Assembly: GCF_011045025.1 (NCBI RefSeq)
Contig: NZ_JAAKZX010000066.1
Coordinates: 1 to 44,753 of the forward strand
Length of the DNA: 44,753 bases
Direction: 5' to 3'
DNA from: Streptomyces ureilyticus
GTDB taxonomy: Bacteria; Actinomycetota; Actinomycetes; Streptomycetales; Streptomycetaceae
The notes under the pieces are model-generated. The model had not been told where the DNA came from. It did not search any database and saw only the letters and a list, made by a program, of their open reading frames with translations. How positions within the stretch are numbered: position 1 is the first letter of the stretch; every line of letters starts with the position of its first letter. Shown here one piece after another: positions 1 to 7,500 of this stretch. The translations under genes were made by a program, and so were the position numbers.

Positions 1-57
1 GGGCGAACTCACCTGCGGCGTCACTGGTTCGGGGGCGAAACAACCCCCACCCACCCC

Positions 58-1008
58 CTACGCCCAAAGCTGTCCCTGCAGCCTCTCGATGGCCTCCTCC
101 GTCGTCGTCGCCGTGTAGACGCCCGTCGACAGGTACTTCCAGCCGCCGTCGGCGACGACGAAGGCGATGTCGGCGGTCTCGCCGGCCTTCAGCGCCTTCT
201 TGCCGACGCCGATCGCGGCGTGCAGCGCGGCCCCCGTGGAGACGCCCGCGAAGATCCCCTCCTGCTGCAGCAGCTCCCGCGTGCGCGTCACGGCGTCGGC
301 GGAGCCGACCGAGAAGCGCGTGGTCAGGACGGAGGCGTCGTACAGCTCGGGGACGAAGCCTTCGTCGAGGTTTCGGAGGCCGTAGACGAGGTCGTCGTAG
401 CGTGGCTCGGCTGCGACGATCTTGACGTCCGGCTTGTGTTCGCGGAGGTAGCGGCCGACGCCCATCAGGGTGCCCGTCGTGCCGAGGCCCGCGACGAAGT
501 GGGTGACCGAGGGGAGGTCGGCGAGGATCTCGGGGCCGGTCGTGGCGTAGTGGGCGCCGGCGTTGTCGGGGTTGCCGTACTGGTAGAGCATCACCCAGTC
601 GGGGTGCTCGGCCGACAGCTCCTTGGCCACGCGTACGGCGGTGTTGGAGCCCCCGGCCGCGGGGGACGGGATGATCTCGGCGCCCCACATGGCGAGCAGG
701 TCCCGGCGCTCCTGCGAGGTGTTCTCGGGCATGACGCACACGATGCGGTAGCCCTTGAGTTTGGCGGCCATGGCCAGGGAGATGCCGGTGTTGCCGCTCG
801 TCGGTTCGAGGATCGTGCAGCCGGGCGTGAGGCGGCCGTCCTTCTCCGCCTGCTCGATCATGTGCAGGGCGGGACGGTCCTTGACGGAACCCGTCGGGTT
901 GCGGTCCTCCAGCTTCGCCCAGATGCGGACGTCGGCGGACGGCGAGAGCCGCGGCAGGCGCACCAGAGGGGTGTTGCCCACCGCGGCCAGCGGGGAGTCG
1001 TAGCGCAT
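58..1008 (-). CDS. cysM: PLP-dependent cysteine synthase, CysM type
   Basis: A 316-residue fold-type II PLP enzyme that makes cysteine by beta-replacement in the cytoplasm. The PLP lysine is K43 in NPTGSVKDRP, the substrate loop is SGNTG at 71-75, and the phosphate-binding loop is GTTGT at 176-180. Length is normal for the family. It lies 17 bp downstream of a MoaD/ThiS-like carrier (CysO), with a JAMM protease two genes further up. In Mycobacterium tuberculosis this gene set defines the route in which CysM uses thiocarboxylated CysO as sulfur donor and O-phosphoserine as acceptor. The neighbours therefore favour that chemistry over ordinary sulfide-dependent O-acetylserine sulfhydrylase, but substrate preference is inferred, not visible. 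Confidence 0.95.
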   Translation of the reverse strand: MRYDSPLAAVGNTPLVRLPRLSPSADVRIWAKLEDRNPTGSVKDRPALHMIEQAEKDGRLTPGCTILEPTSGNTGISLAMAAKLKGYRIVCVMPENTSQERRDLLAMWGAEIIPSPAAGGSNTAVRVAKELSAEHPDWVMLYQYGNPDNAGAHYATTGPEILADLPSVTHFVAGLGTTGTLMGVGRYLREHKPDVKIVAAEPRYDDLVYGLRNLDEGFVPELYDASVLTTRFSVGSADAVTRTRELLQQEGIFAGVSTGAALHAAIGVGKKALKAGETADIAFVVADGGWKYLSTGVYTATTTEEAIERLQGQLWA

Positions 1009-1025
1009 CAGGGATCAGAGCCCGG

Positions 1026-1304
1026 TCAGACCATGCCGCCGGCTACCGCCGGCAGAATCGTCACGTTGTCGCCGTCGGTCAGTTTGGTGTTGATGCCGTC
1101 GAGGAAGCGGACGTCCTCGTCGTTGAGGTAGACGTTGACGAAGCGGCGCAGTTCGCCGGCGTCCACGATGCGAGCCTGGATGCCCGAGTGGCGGGTCTCG
1201 AGGTCGGCGAACAGATCGGCGAGGGTGTCACCGGTGCCCTCCACCGCCTTCTGACCGTCGGTGTACTGGCGGAGGATGGTGGGGATGCGGACCTCGATGG
1301 CCAT
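1026..1304 (-). CDS. cysO: Sulfur-carrier protein CysO (MoaD/ThiS family)
   Basis: A 92-residue ubiquitin-fold sulfur carrier. Its C-terminal thiocarboxylate is expected to deliver sulfur to CysM. The tail reads VTILPAVAGG followed by Met-Val, so the Gly89-Gly90 that must become the thiocarboxylate is not at the end. Two residues have to be removed first, presumably by the JAMM protease encoded at 1597-2019; P. fluorescens QbsE/QbsD is a precedent for trimming a C-terminal dipeptide. The start is the ATG at 1304, with AGGAG nine bases upstream. The gene follows a cysteine-containing leader peptide (1422-1517) and precedes cysM by 17 bp, so the two are probably one transcript under cysteine control. 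Confidence 0.93.
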   Translation of the reverse strand: MAIEVRIPTILRQYTDGQKAVEGTGDTLADLFADLETRHSGIQARIVDAGELRRFVNVYLNDEDVRFLDGINTKLTDGDNVTILPAVAGGMV

Positions 1305-1421
1305 GGTTGCGGGCTCCTGTCGGAAGAAGTCAGGTCGGTGGGCGCGCGACAGCGCGGACGAGCAGGGTGGTACGCGATAAACCGCGCCGCGGCTCTCAAG
1401 GCCGTACGGCGGCAGGCGGCA

Positions 1422-1517
1422 TCAACAGATGGCGCTGGCGAGCCTGCACAGGTCGACGTGCAGCCGCGCCACGAGCAGCATGCCCGGCGTCTTGTCGCTC
1501 ACGTCGTGGGAAACCAT
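1422..1517 (-). CDS. Cysteine-containing leader peptide upstream of cysO
   Basis: A 31-codon reading frame on the minus strand. It ends HVDLCRLASAIC followed directly by TGA, so the last sense codon is Cys and another Cys lies seven codons before it. Peptides of this type (HVDLCR..SAxC) are known upstream of sulfur-assimilation genes in Streptomyces and are annotated as putative leader peptides. No Shine-Dalgarno precedes the ATG at 1517. Instead TACGAT sits six bases upstream, so the mRNA probably begins at the start codon. A second in-frame ATG at 1481 would give 19 residues. Role inferred: ribosome pausing at Cys codons when charged tRNA-Cys is scarce adjusts cysO-cysM expression. I could not establish alternative mRNA hairpins by eye. 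Confidence 0.75.
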   Translation of the reverse strand: MVSHDVSDKTPGMLLVARLHVDLCRLASAIC

Positions 1518-1523
1518 GGGCTC

Positions 1524-1567
1524 ATCGTATCGATTCCCGGTCCGGGTCCTGGAATGTGATCTCACAT
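1524..1567 (-). promoter_or_regulatory. Promoter and dyad for the Cys leader/cysO-cysM unit
   Basis: On the minus strand TACGAT (1524-1529) is a good -10 element placed six bases before the leader ATG. A weak -35-like TTCCAG lies at 1549-1554. Immediately upstream is a perfect dyad, ATGTGA-TC-TCACAT (1554-1567), centred about 43 bp before the expected transcription start. That placement suits a regulator touching the -35 region. The spacer of 2 is too short for a CRP-type site, so the binding factor is unknown. Confidence 0.5.
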
Positions 1568-1596
1568 CGTGGATGATTTTTGCCCGCATCGCGGGA

Positions 1597-2019
1597 TCAA
1601 TAGGCGTCCACGACCTTGACCTCCTCCTCCGTCACCTCGCCCTCGACGATCCGGTACGAGCGGAACTGGAAGTCGCCGAGTCCGTCGGTGTCGGCGGTGG
1701 ACACGAGCACGTAGTGGGCGCCGGGCTCGTTGGCGTACGAGATGTCGGTGCGGGACGGGTATGCCTCGGTGGCCGTGTGGGAGTGGTAGATGACGACGGG
1801 CTCTTCGTCGCGGTCGTCCATCTCGCGGTACAGCTTGAGGAGATCGCCGGAGTCGAACTCGTAGAACGTGGGCGACATGGCCGCGTTCAGCATGGGGATG
1901 AAGCGCTCGGGGCGGTCCGAGCCCGCCGGGCCCGCGATGACGCCGCAGGCCTCGTCGGGGTGGTCCTTGCGGGCGTGGGCGACGATCTGGTCGACGAGGG
2001 CCTGGGTGATGGTGAGCAT
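1597..2019 (-). CDS. mec: JAMM/Mov34 metalloprotease (Mec-type CysO processing)
   Basis: A 140-residue zinc isopeptidase of the JAB1/MPN/Mov34 family. The JAMM signature is complete: E23, then H79-S-H81, seven residues, S89, two residues, D92. In M. tuberculosis the homologue Mec+ releases cysteine from the CysO-cysteine adduct made by CysM. Here it could also remove the Met-Val that follows Gly-Gly in this CysO. It lies upstream of the Cys leader peptide in the same direction. There is no ribosome binding site; TATCCT (2027-2032) stands seven bases before the ATG, so the transcript is probably leaderless. Confidence 0.9.
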   Translation of the reverse strand: MLTITQALVDQIVAHARKDHPDEACGVIAGPAGSDRPERFIPMLNAAMSPTFYEFDSGDLLKLYREMDDRDEEPVVIYHSHTATEAYPSRTDISYANEPGAHYVLVSTADTDGLGDFQFRSYRIVEGEVTEEEVKVVDAY

Positions 2020-2132
2020 GCTCGTCAGGATAAGCAGAGGGGCCGCCTCGTACCGAGTGGTGGTACGGGGCGGCCCACATGCTGAGCTCTATGGCCGCTG
2101 AGCTGCGGCGCGGCTCGGATCAGTCGAGCGAA

Positions 2133-3668
2133 TCAGTCGAGCGACTTCGCGGGCTCAGCTTCCTCGGCCACGTCCGGCAGGCCCGCCTTGCGGCGCTTGA
2201 CGAACTCCAGGAAGGAGTTGAGCTCGCGCTTGACGACGGGGGCGAGCAGGTAGAGGCCGATGATGTTGAACACCGACAGCGTGAAGAGCGCCGAGTCGGC
2301 CAGGCTGATCAGCGTGTCGAGGGAGAGCAGGGAGCCCGCCACGACGAACAGGCTCCACAGGGCCTTGAAGATGGTCTCGCTGGCCTTGCTCTTGCCGAAG
2401 AGGTACGACCACGCCTTGAGGCCGTAGTAGCCCCAGGTCAGGATCGTGGAGAAGGCGAAGAGCAGCACCGCGACGGTCAGCACGTCCGGGAACCAGGGCA
2501 GTACGGTCGCGAAGGCGTCGGAGGTGATGGTGACGCCGCCGACGCTGTCGGGGTTCTCGCGGGCCTCGGCCCAGCTGGGCGGGTTGGCGATGGCGATGGT
2601 CAGCGCGGTCATGGTGCAGATGATGACCGTGTCGATGAACGGCTCCAGCAGGGCGACCAGGCCCTCGCTCGCGGGGTGCTTGGTCTTGACCGCGGAGTGG
2701 GCGATCGGGGCGGAACCCAGACCGGCCTCGTTGGAGAAGGCGGCGCGCTGGAAGCCGACGATCAGGGCGCCGATCACACCGCCGGTGACGCCGTCGGCCT
2801 GGAACGCGCCGTCGATGATGCCCTGGATCGCGTCGGGCACCGCGCTGATGTTGCCCACGATGACGACAATGCAGGCCACGATGTACAGGCCCGCCATCGC
2901 CGGGACGAGCCTGCTGGTGACCGAGGCGATGGAGCGGATGCCGCCGAGCAGTACCAGGCCGACCAGCGAGGCGACCACCAGGCCGAAGAGGACGGCACCG
3001 GCGGAGGAGGCCATGAAGCCGTCCTCGCCGCCGAAGCTCGAGGCGACCTGCGCGTAGCTCTGGTTGGTCTGGAAGAGGTTGCCGCCGAACAGGCCGAAGA
3101 AGAGGATCATGATGGAGGCCAGGACGGCGAGCACCTTGCCGAACTTGGCGCCACCGCTGCCGAAGCGCTCGGCGAACCCCTTGGGCAGGTAGTGCATCGG
3201 ACCGCCGGAGACGGTGCCGTCCTCGTGCTCCTCGCGGTACTTCACACCGAGGGTGACCTCGACGAACTTGGTGGCCATGCCGAGCAGGCCACACAGGATC
3301 ATCCAGAAGGTGGCGCCGGGGCCGCCGATGGAGACGGCGACGGCGACACCGGCGATGTTGCCGAGGCCGACGGTGCCGGAGACGGCGGCGGTCAGCGCCT
3401 GGAAGTGGTTGACCTCACCGGCCGAGCCCTCCTCGTCGTACTTGCCGCGCACGACGTCGAAGGCGAGCTTGAACTTGCGTACCTGGATCAGCCCGAACCA
3501 GGTGGTGAAGATCAGGCCCGCGATCACGAGCCAGGCGACGATGAGCGGAAGCTCGGTGTCGCCGACGGGCACCGCGTAGAAGACGAAGTCGCCGACATGC
3601 TCGGCGACGGGTTCGAAGAAGTCGCTGACGGCGTCGTCGATGGAATTGGTGACGGACTCGAGTGACAT
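2133..3668 (-). CDS. Alanine/glycine:cation (Na+) symporter, AGCS family
   Basis: A 511-residue integral membrane protein with about ten hydrophobic segments. It contains the AGCS family region with FWMILCGLLGMATKFVE followed by a cytoplasmic loop and GGPMHYLPKG. These carriers import alanine or glycine with Na+ (or H+). I chose the ATG at 3668, eight bases after GAGG, rather than in-frame starts up to 40 codons earlier, because the extra residues are Pro/Cys-rich and resemble untranslated sequence. The C-terminus is a charged cytoplasmic tail. It appears monocistronic: a terminator lies upstream (3851-3879), and two inverted repeats (3793-3819 and 3830-3843) lie 125-175 bp before the start. 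Confidence 0.92.
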   Translation of the reverse strand: MSLESVTNSIDDAVSDFFEPVAEHVGDFVFYAVPVGDTELPLIVAWLVIAGLIFTTWFGLIQVRKFKLAFDVVRGKYDEEGSAGEVNHFQALTAAVSGTVGLGNIAGVAVAVSIGGPGATFWMILCGLLGMATKFVEVTLGVKYREEHEDGTVSGGPMHYLPKGFAERFGSGGAKFGKVLAVLASIMILFFGLFGGNLFQTNQSYAQVASSFGGEDGFMASSAGAVLFGLVVASLVGLVLLGGIRSIASVTSRLVPAMAGLYIVACIVVIVGNISAVPDAIQGIIDGAFQADGVTGGVIGALIVGFQRAAFSNEAGLGSAPIAHSAVKTKHPASEGLVALLEPFIDTVIICTMTALTIAIANPPSWAEARENPDSVGGVTITSDAFATVLPWFPDVLTVAVLLFAFSTILTWGYYGLKAWSYLFGKSKASETIFKALWSLFVVAGSLLSLDTLISLADSALFTLSVFNIIGLYLLAPVVKRELNSFLEFVKRRKAGLPDVAEEAEPAKSLD

Positions 3669-3792
3669 GAGGTCTACCTCGGCAGAGCGGGGACGTGCTG
3701 GCGTGGCGCAGCAGTTGGGGGGACAGATAAGCAGCAGTGGGGGGTCAGGTAAAGGGACGGTGCGCGCAGGGCAAAGGCCGACCCACATTGGA

Positions 3793-3843
3793 GTGGGGAA
3801 GTCGTATCACGTTCCCCACCAGGCCCTGAGTGACTGAAGTCAC
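3793..3843. promoter_or_regulatory. Two inverted repeats upstream of the AGCS symporter
   Basis: GTGGGGAA (3793-3800) and TTCCCCAC (3812-3819) are perfect 8-bp arms spaced by 11 bp. A second dyad, GTGACT-GA-AGTCAC, covers 3830-3843. They lie in the 180-bp leader/promoter region of the symporter. They could be operators or RNA hairpins. I looked for glycine-riboswitch consensus elements here and saw none. Confidence 0.4.
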
Positions 3844-3850
3844 ACAAAAG

Positions 3851-3879
3851 CGCCCCTGGGGCACAAACTCCCAGGGGCG
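3851..3879 (-). terminator. Intrinsic terminator after clpS-DUF2017
   Basis: CGCCCCTGGG (3851-3860) pairs with CCCAGGGGCG (3870-3879) around a 9-nt loop. On the minus strand the hairpin is followed by CTTTTGTGTG. It stands 60 bp after the DUF2017 stop codon. Confidence 0.8.
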
Positions 3880-3938
3880 GTAACGCGATCGTTATCCGGA
3901 TTTGAGCGTCTTCTGAGCGAACACAGAATCCCCGCACC

Positions 3939-4544
3939 TCAAGGCATGAGCGTTTCCACGAGCGTCTCCTGGAGGCCGCCCAGCCACAGATACGCCATCA
4001 CCATCGGCTTGCGCGGGTCGTCGTCCGGCAGCCGGTAGAGGAGGTCGGTGTCCTCCTCGTCGACGACGTCGAGCCGGGAGCCGATCGCGAGCCGCAGGTC
4101 GTTGAGGGCGCCCAGCCACTGCTGGGACTCCTCCGTCGACAGCTTGAGCACGGCCCCGCCCTCGCCGGCCGAGGCGAGCGCGTCCAGGGAGCGGATCATG
4201 GCAAGGGCGTTGTCCCGCTTGCCCGCGCGCAGGTCGTTCTCGGTGAAGCGGCGGAACTCGGCGGAGTACTGGCGCTGTTCCTCGGCCTGCTCGGGCGAGG
4301 TGGCCTCGACGTCGGGCCCGCTGTAGGCGTCGGGGAAGAGGCGTTGCAGTACCGGGTCGGCGGGCGGCTCGCTGGGGCCCTCCGAGAACAGCTCGGCGAG
4401 CGGGTCCTCGGGGGCGTCCTCCGCGGGTCCGGGACCGATGAGCTCCAGGAGCTGAACCGCCAGGGAGCGGATGATGGAGATCTCGACCTCGTCGAGGGCG
4501 ACGGCCGCGCCGCCGCCGGGGAGCGGTTCGAATTGTCCTGGCAT
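3939..4544 (-). CDS. DUF2017 domain protein, ClpS neighbour
   Basis: A 201-residue soluble protein of unknown function, rich in Glu, Leu and Ala and with no membrane segment. It is recognised by its fixed position after clpS in actinobacteria and by its central FRRFTENDLRAGKRDNA segment, typical of DUF2017. It starts 12 bp after the clpS stop without a clear ribosome binding site, which suggests translational coupling. Conserved pairing with the N-end-rule adaptor hints at a role in Clp proteolysis, but nothing in the sequence proves that. A strong terminator follows at 3851-3879. Confidence 0.85.
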   Translation of the reverse strand: MPGQFEPLPGGGAAVALDEVEISIIRSLAVQLLELIGPGPAEDAPEDPLAELFSEGPSEPPADPVLQRLFPDAYSGPDVEATSPEQAEEQRQYSAEFRRFTENDLRAGKRDNALAMIRSLDALASAGEGGAVLKLSTEESQQWLGALNDLRLAIGSRLDVVDEEDTDLLYRLPDDDPRKPMVMAYLWLGGLQETLVETLMP

Positions 4545-4556
4545 GGAGTGAGTTCG

Positions 4557-4874
4557 CTACTTCCGGTCCTGCTGGAGGGTGGCCCACAGGCCGTAACCGT
4601 GCATGGCCTGCACGTCGCGCTCCATCTCCTCACGGCTCCCGCTGGAGACGACGGCACGGCCCTTGTGGTGGACGTCGAGCATGAGCTTGGTGGCCTTGTC
4701 CTTCGAGTAACCGAAGTACGACTGGAAAACGTACGTCACATAGCTCATGAGGTTGACCGGGTCGTTGTGGACGATGGTGACCCAGGGAACATCCGGCTCG
4801 GGTACGGCGAAGACCTCCTCCGCCGACTCGGTCTTTTCGATCTCTAGAGGTGCGGGAGCCGTCACATGGCCCAT
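4557..4874 (-). CDS. clpS: ATP-dependent Clp protease adaptor ClpS
   Basis: A 105-residue adaptor that binds the ClpC/ClpA N-domain and delivers N-end-rule substrates. It has the family core VTIVHNDPVNLMSYVTYVF, where the NDP-VN region and following Met/Val shape the N-degron pocket, then DVHHKGRAVV with the conserved His pair. A flexible acidic N-terminal stretch of about 28 residues matches actinobacterial ClpS. First gene of a clpS-DUF2017 pair. It is divergent from the nicotinate phosphoribosyltransferase gene across a 122-bp shared control region. Confidence 0.95.
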   Translation of the reverse strand: MGHVTAPAPLEIEKTESAEEVFAVPEPDVPWVTIVHNDPVNLMSYVTYVFQSYFGYSKDKATKLMLDVHHKGRAVVSSGSREEMERDVQAMHGYGLWATLQQDRK

Positions 4875-4958
4875 GCTGCCACCAGAGGGGGGTACGCGGC
4901 CAAATGGGCTCCACGGGAACGCCGTACGGAAGGCGCCGTGAACCTCACATCCCAGAAA

Positions 4959-4988
4959 TCGTCAGAGTGACGAGATTGGCGGTATTAT
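4959..4988 (+). promoter_or_regulatory. Leaderless promoter and operator-like dyad of pncB
   Basis: TATTAT (4983-4988) is a near-consensus -10 ending eight bases before the pncB ATG, and no Shine-Dalgarno is present. The 15-bp dyad TCGTCA-GAG-TGACGA (4959-4973) puts its left arm exactly where an 18-bp-spaced -35 would be (TCGTCA matches TTGACA at 4 of 6). A repressor bound there would block the promoter. The regulator is unknown. Confidence 0.55.
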
Positions 4989-4996
4989 CTGTCGTC

Positions 4997-6325
4997 ATGA
5001 ACACTGCGGAGCTTGGGCTACCGGTGGACGTCCCATCGACAGCGCTCTTCACGGATCACTACGAGCTGACCATGCTGCAGGGCGCCCTCCAGGGCGGCAC
5101 TGCCGAGCGTCGTTCGGTCTTCGAGGTCTTCACGCGGCGGCTGCCGGAGGGGCGGCGCTACGGGGTCGTCGCGGGCACCGGGCGGGTCCTTGACGCGGTC
5201 GAGAACTTCCGGTTCGACGCGGATGTCCTCGGCTTCCTGCGCGAGCGCCGCGTCGTGGACGAGCCGACGCTCGAGTGGCTGTCCTCGTACCGCTTCAGTG
5301 GCGATGTGTGGGGCTATCCCGAGGGCGAGGTCTACTTCCCCGGCTCGCCGATCCTGCGCGTGGAGGGCACGTTCGCGGAATGCGTGCTCCTGGAGACGGT
5401 GATCCTGTCGATCCTCAACCACGACTCGGCGATCGCCGCCGCCGCCTCCCGGATGGCCTCGGCGGCGGGCGAGCGGCCGCTGATCGAGATGGGCGCCCGG
5501 CGCACCCATGAGCTGGCCGCCGTTGCGGCCTCCCGCGCGGCGTACGTCGGCGGCTTCACGACCACCTCGGACCTGGCCGCCGGCTTCCGCTACGACATCC
5601 CCACCGTCGGCACCAGCGCCCACGCCTTCACGCTGCTGCACGACACCGAGCGGGACGCCTTCCAGGCCCAGGTGCACTCGCTGGGCCGGGGCACGACGCT
5701 GCTGGTGGACACGTACGACGTCGCCGAAGCCGTACGGACGGCCGTCGAGATCGCCGGGCCCGAGCTGGGCGCCGTGCGCATCGACTCCGGTGACCTGCTG
5801 CTCGTGGCGCACCGGGTGCGGCAGCAGCTCGACGAACTGGGCGCCGTCGACACGAAGATCACCGTGACCTCGGACCTGGACGAGTACGCGATCGCCTCGC
5901 TGGCCGCGGCGCCCGTGGACGCGTACGGAGTGGGCACCCAGTTGGTGACGGGATCCGGCCATCCGACGTGTTCGATGGTCTACAAGCTGGTCGCCCGTGC
6001 CGAGTCGGCGGATCCGCAGGCCCCGCTCGTGCCGGTGGCGAAGAAGTCGACGGGCGGCAAGACGTCCATCGGCGGCCGGAAGTGGGCCGCGCGGCGGCTG
6101 GACGAGGAGGGCGTCGCCGAGGCCGAGGTGATCGGCACGGGGGCCGTCCCAACCGAACTCAACGACCGTCAGCTCCTTGTCGAGCTGATAAAGGGCGGCG
6201 AGGTCGTCGCCCGCGAGCCTCTGGACGTCGTACGCGACCGGCATGCCGCGGCCCGCGCCAACCTGCCGCTGTCCGCGACCCAGCTGTCCCGGGGGGAAGC
6301 GGTGATCCCGACCGAATACGTCTGA
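4997..6325 (+). CDS. pncB: Nicotinate phosphoribosyltransferase
   Basis: A 442-residue enzyme of NAD salvage that converts nicotinate and PRPP to nicotinate mononucleotide. Family marks: the N-terminal TDHYELTMLQGALQ, the GTSAHAFTLLH segment with the histidine phosphorylated by ATP, and VRIDSGDL in the barrel. In-frame codons extend further upstream, but the ATG at 4997 starts at the family's usual N-terminus and lies just behind a strong -10 element. It is followed in the same direction, after 187 bp, by nicotinamidase, which makes its substrate. Together they form a nicotinamide-to-NAD salvage unit. Confidence 0.95.
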   Translation: MNTAELGLPVDVPSTALFTDHYELTMLQGALQGGTAERRSVFEVFTRRLPEGRRYGVVAGTGRVLDAVENFRFDADVLGFLRERRVVDEPTLEWLSSYRFSGDVWGYPEGEVYFPGSPILRVEGTFAECVLLETVILSILNHDSAIAAAASRMASAAGERPLIEMGARRTHELAAVAASRAAYVGGFTTTSDLAAGFRYDIPTVGTSAHAFTLLHDTERDAFQAQVHSLGRGTTLLVDTYDVAEAVRTAVEIAGPELGAVRIDSGDLLLVAHRVRQQLDELGAVDTKITVTSDLDEYAIASLAAAPVDAYGVGTQLVTGSGHPTCSMVYKLVARAESADPQAPLVPVAKKSTGGKTSIGGRKWAARRLDEEGVAEAEVIGTGAVPTELNDRQLLVELIKGGEVVAREPLDVVRDRHAAARANLPLSATQLSRGEAVIPTEYV

Positions 6326-6430
6326 GTACGCCCGCGTACGCCCGATGCGTGCGCCCGGGTACACCCGTTTACGTCCGCCGGGAGCGAAGCCGAGGACCGC
6401 GGGTACCCGGGAAACAGCTCCGGACAGGCT

Positions 6431-6445
6431 TGCCCCGAAGGGGCA
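6431..6445 (+). repeat. Small hairpin between pncB and pncA
   Basis: TGCCCC-GAA-GGGGCA is a perfect 6-bp stem in the 187-bp gap between the two NAD-salvage genes. No T-tract follows. It may attenuate or stabilise the downstream mRNA. Confidence 0.35.
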
Positions 6446-6512
6446 TGAATGAGCGGGGAGCGGGCAATGCAACCGCAACACCCGCGCCCCTCAAGGGGGA
6501 AGGACACCGACC

Positions 6513-7097
6513 ATGCGCCGCGCCTTGATCGTCATCGACGTGCAGAACGACTTCTGCGAGGGAGGCAGCCTCGCCGTGCCCGGAGGGTCGGACGTGGCCG
6601 CCGCGATCACGGAGCTCATCGGGCAGGCGCCCGCCGGCTACCGCCATGTCGTGGCCACCCGCGACCACCACATAGCCCCCGGCGACCACTTCTCCGAGAA
6701 CCCCGACTACGAGCACTCCTGGCCCCGGCACTGCGTGGCGGGCACGGAGGGCGTGGGCTTCCACCCGAACTTCGCGCCGGCGGTCGCCTCCGGCGCGATC
6801 GACGCGGTCTTCGACAAGGGCGCGTACGCCGCGGCGTACAGCGGCTTCGAGGGCGCCGACGAGAACGGCGTCACGCTGGCGGACTGGCTGCGTGCCCGCC
6901 AGATCACCGAGGTCGACGTGGTCGGCATCGCCACCGACCACTGCGTCCGCGCCACCGCTGTGGACGCGGCCCGCGAGGGCTTCCGTGCGAACGTGCTGCT
7001 CGACCTCACGGCCGGGGTGGCCGAGGAGACCACCGAACGGGCCCTGGAGGAGCTGCGCGAGGCGGGTGTGGAGCTCACCGGGAAGCCCATCGTCTAG
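6513..7097 (+). CDS. pncA: Nicotinamidase/pyrazinamidase
   Basis: A 194-residue cysteine hydrolase of the isochorismatase-like fold that deamidates nicotinamide to nicotinate. The catalytic triad is visible: D9 in VIDVQNDF, K102 in FDKGAY, and C144 in ATDHCVRAT. The metal-site segment TRDHH starts at residue 49. The start ATG follows GGAAGGA with normal spacing. It lies downstream of pncB on the same strand. Its last 23 bp overlap the 3' end of the convergent gene at 7075-7500. Confidence 0.95.
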   Translation: MRRALIVIDVQNDFCEGGSLAVPGGSDVAAAITELIGQAPAGYRHVVATRDHHIAPGDHFSENPDYEHSWPRHCVAGTEGVGFHPNFAPAVASGAIDAVFDKGAYAAAYSGFEGADENGVTLADWLRARQITEVDVVGIATDHCVRATAVDAAREGFRANVLLDLTAGVAEETTERALEELREAGVELTGKPIV

Positions 7098-7500
7098 CGG
7101 GTTCGGCGGGCTTGGCGGGCTTGGCGGGTTTGGCGGCCTTGGGAACAGCGGGCCTGGAAGCCTGGGCGCTAGGAGCCGTACGCCGCTTCAGGGCCCGGAT
7201 CGGGCGCCACAGCTCCGTGGCGGTGGCGGTGGTGTCGCCGCCGGGGGGCGTGCGCCATATGAGGCCGTCGGGGTGGTGCAGGACCGCGGTGATCTCGTCG
7301 GGGGTCGGCGGCTCGGCGTTGCCGCGCAGATAGACCGCCCGCATGCCGAGGTTGCGTACCCGCGTCAGCGCGCGGGCCCGGTTCTGCGCGTGCACGAGAA
7401 TGCGTACGCAGCCGGTGCCGCCCATGGCGGAGGGGGTGGGCAGGTTGAGCGCCACCACCACACTGCCGTTCGGCAGCTTGCAGAAACCTCCTACGGCCAC
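7075..7500 (-). CDS. Conserved Streptomyces protein of unknown function, Lys/Ala/Pro tail
   Basis: A 141-residue protein from a GTG start (GGGGG lies about 8 bases upstream). Residues 1-108 look like a compact globular domain with no motif I recognise. The last 30 residues are low complexity, with repeated KPA units. That tail is encoded by 9-bp repeats (7100-7140), and the gene end overlaps pncA by 23 bp in the convergent direction. The reading frame has normal GC-third-position bias upstream of the tail. TTGACA lies 25-30 bp before the start, but I see no good matching -10. Function unknown. Confidence 0.65.
   Translation of the reverse strand: MAVGGFCKLPNGSVVVALNLPTPSAMGGTGCVRILVHAQNRARALTRVRNLGMRAVYLRGNAEPPTPDEITAVLHHPDGLIWRTPPGGDTTATATELWRPIRALKRRTAPSAQASRPAVPKAAKPAKPAKPAEPARRWASR

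Noticed and set aside
1305..1421. SAM or cobalamin riboswitch before cysO
   Set aside because: No recognisable conserved core; a leader peptide explains the region better.
1554..1567. CRP-type binding site
   Set aside because: Half-sites TGTGA/TCACA fit, but the spacer is 2 bp instead of 6.
3669..3850. Glycine riboswitch before the AGCS symporter
   Set aside because: None of the conserved riboswitch core sequences is visible; only simple inverted repeats.
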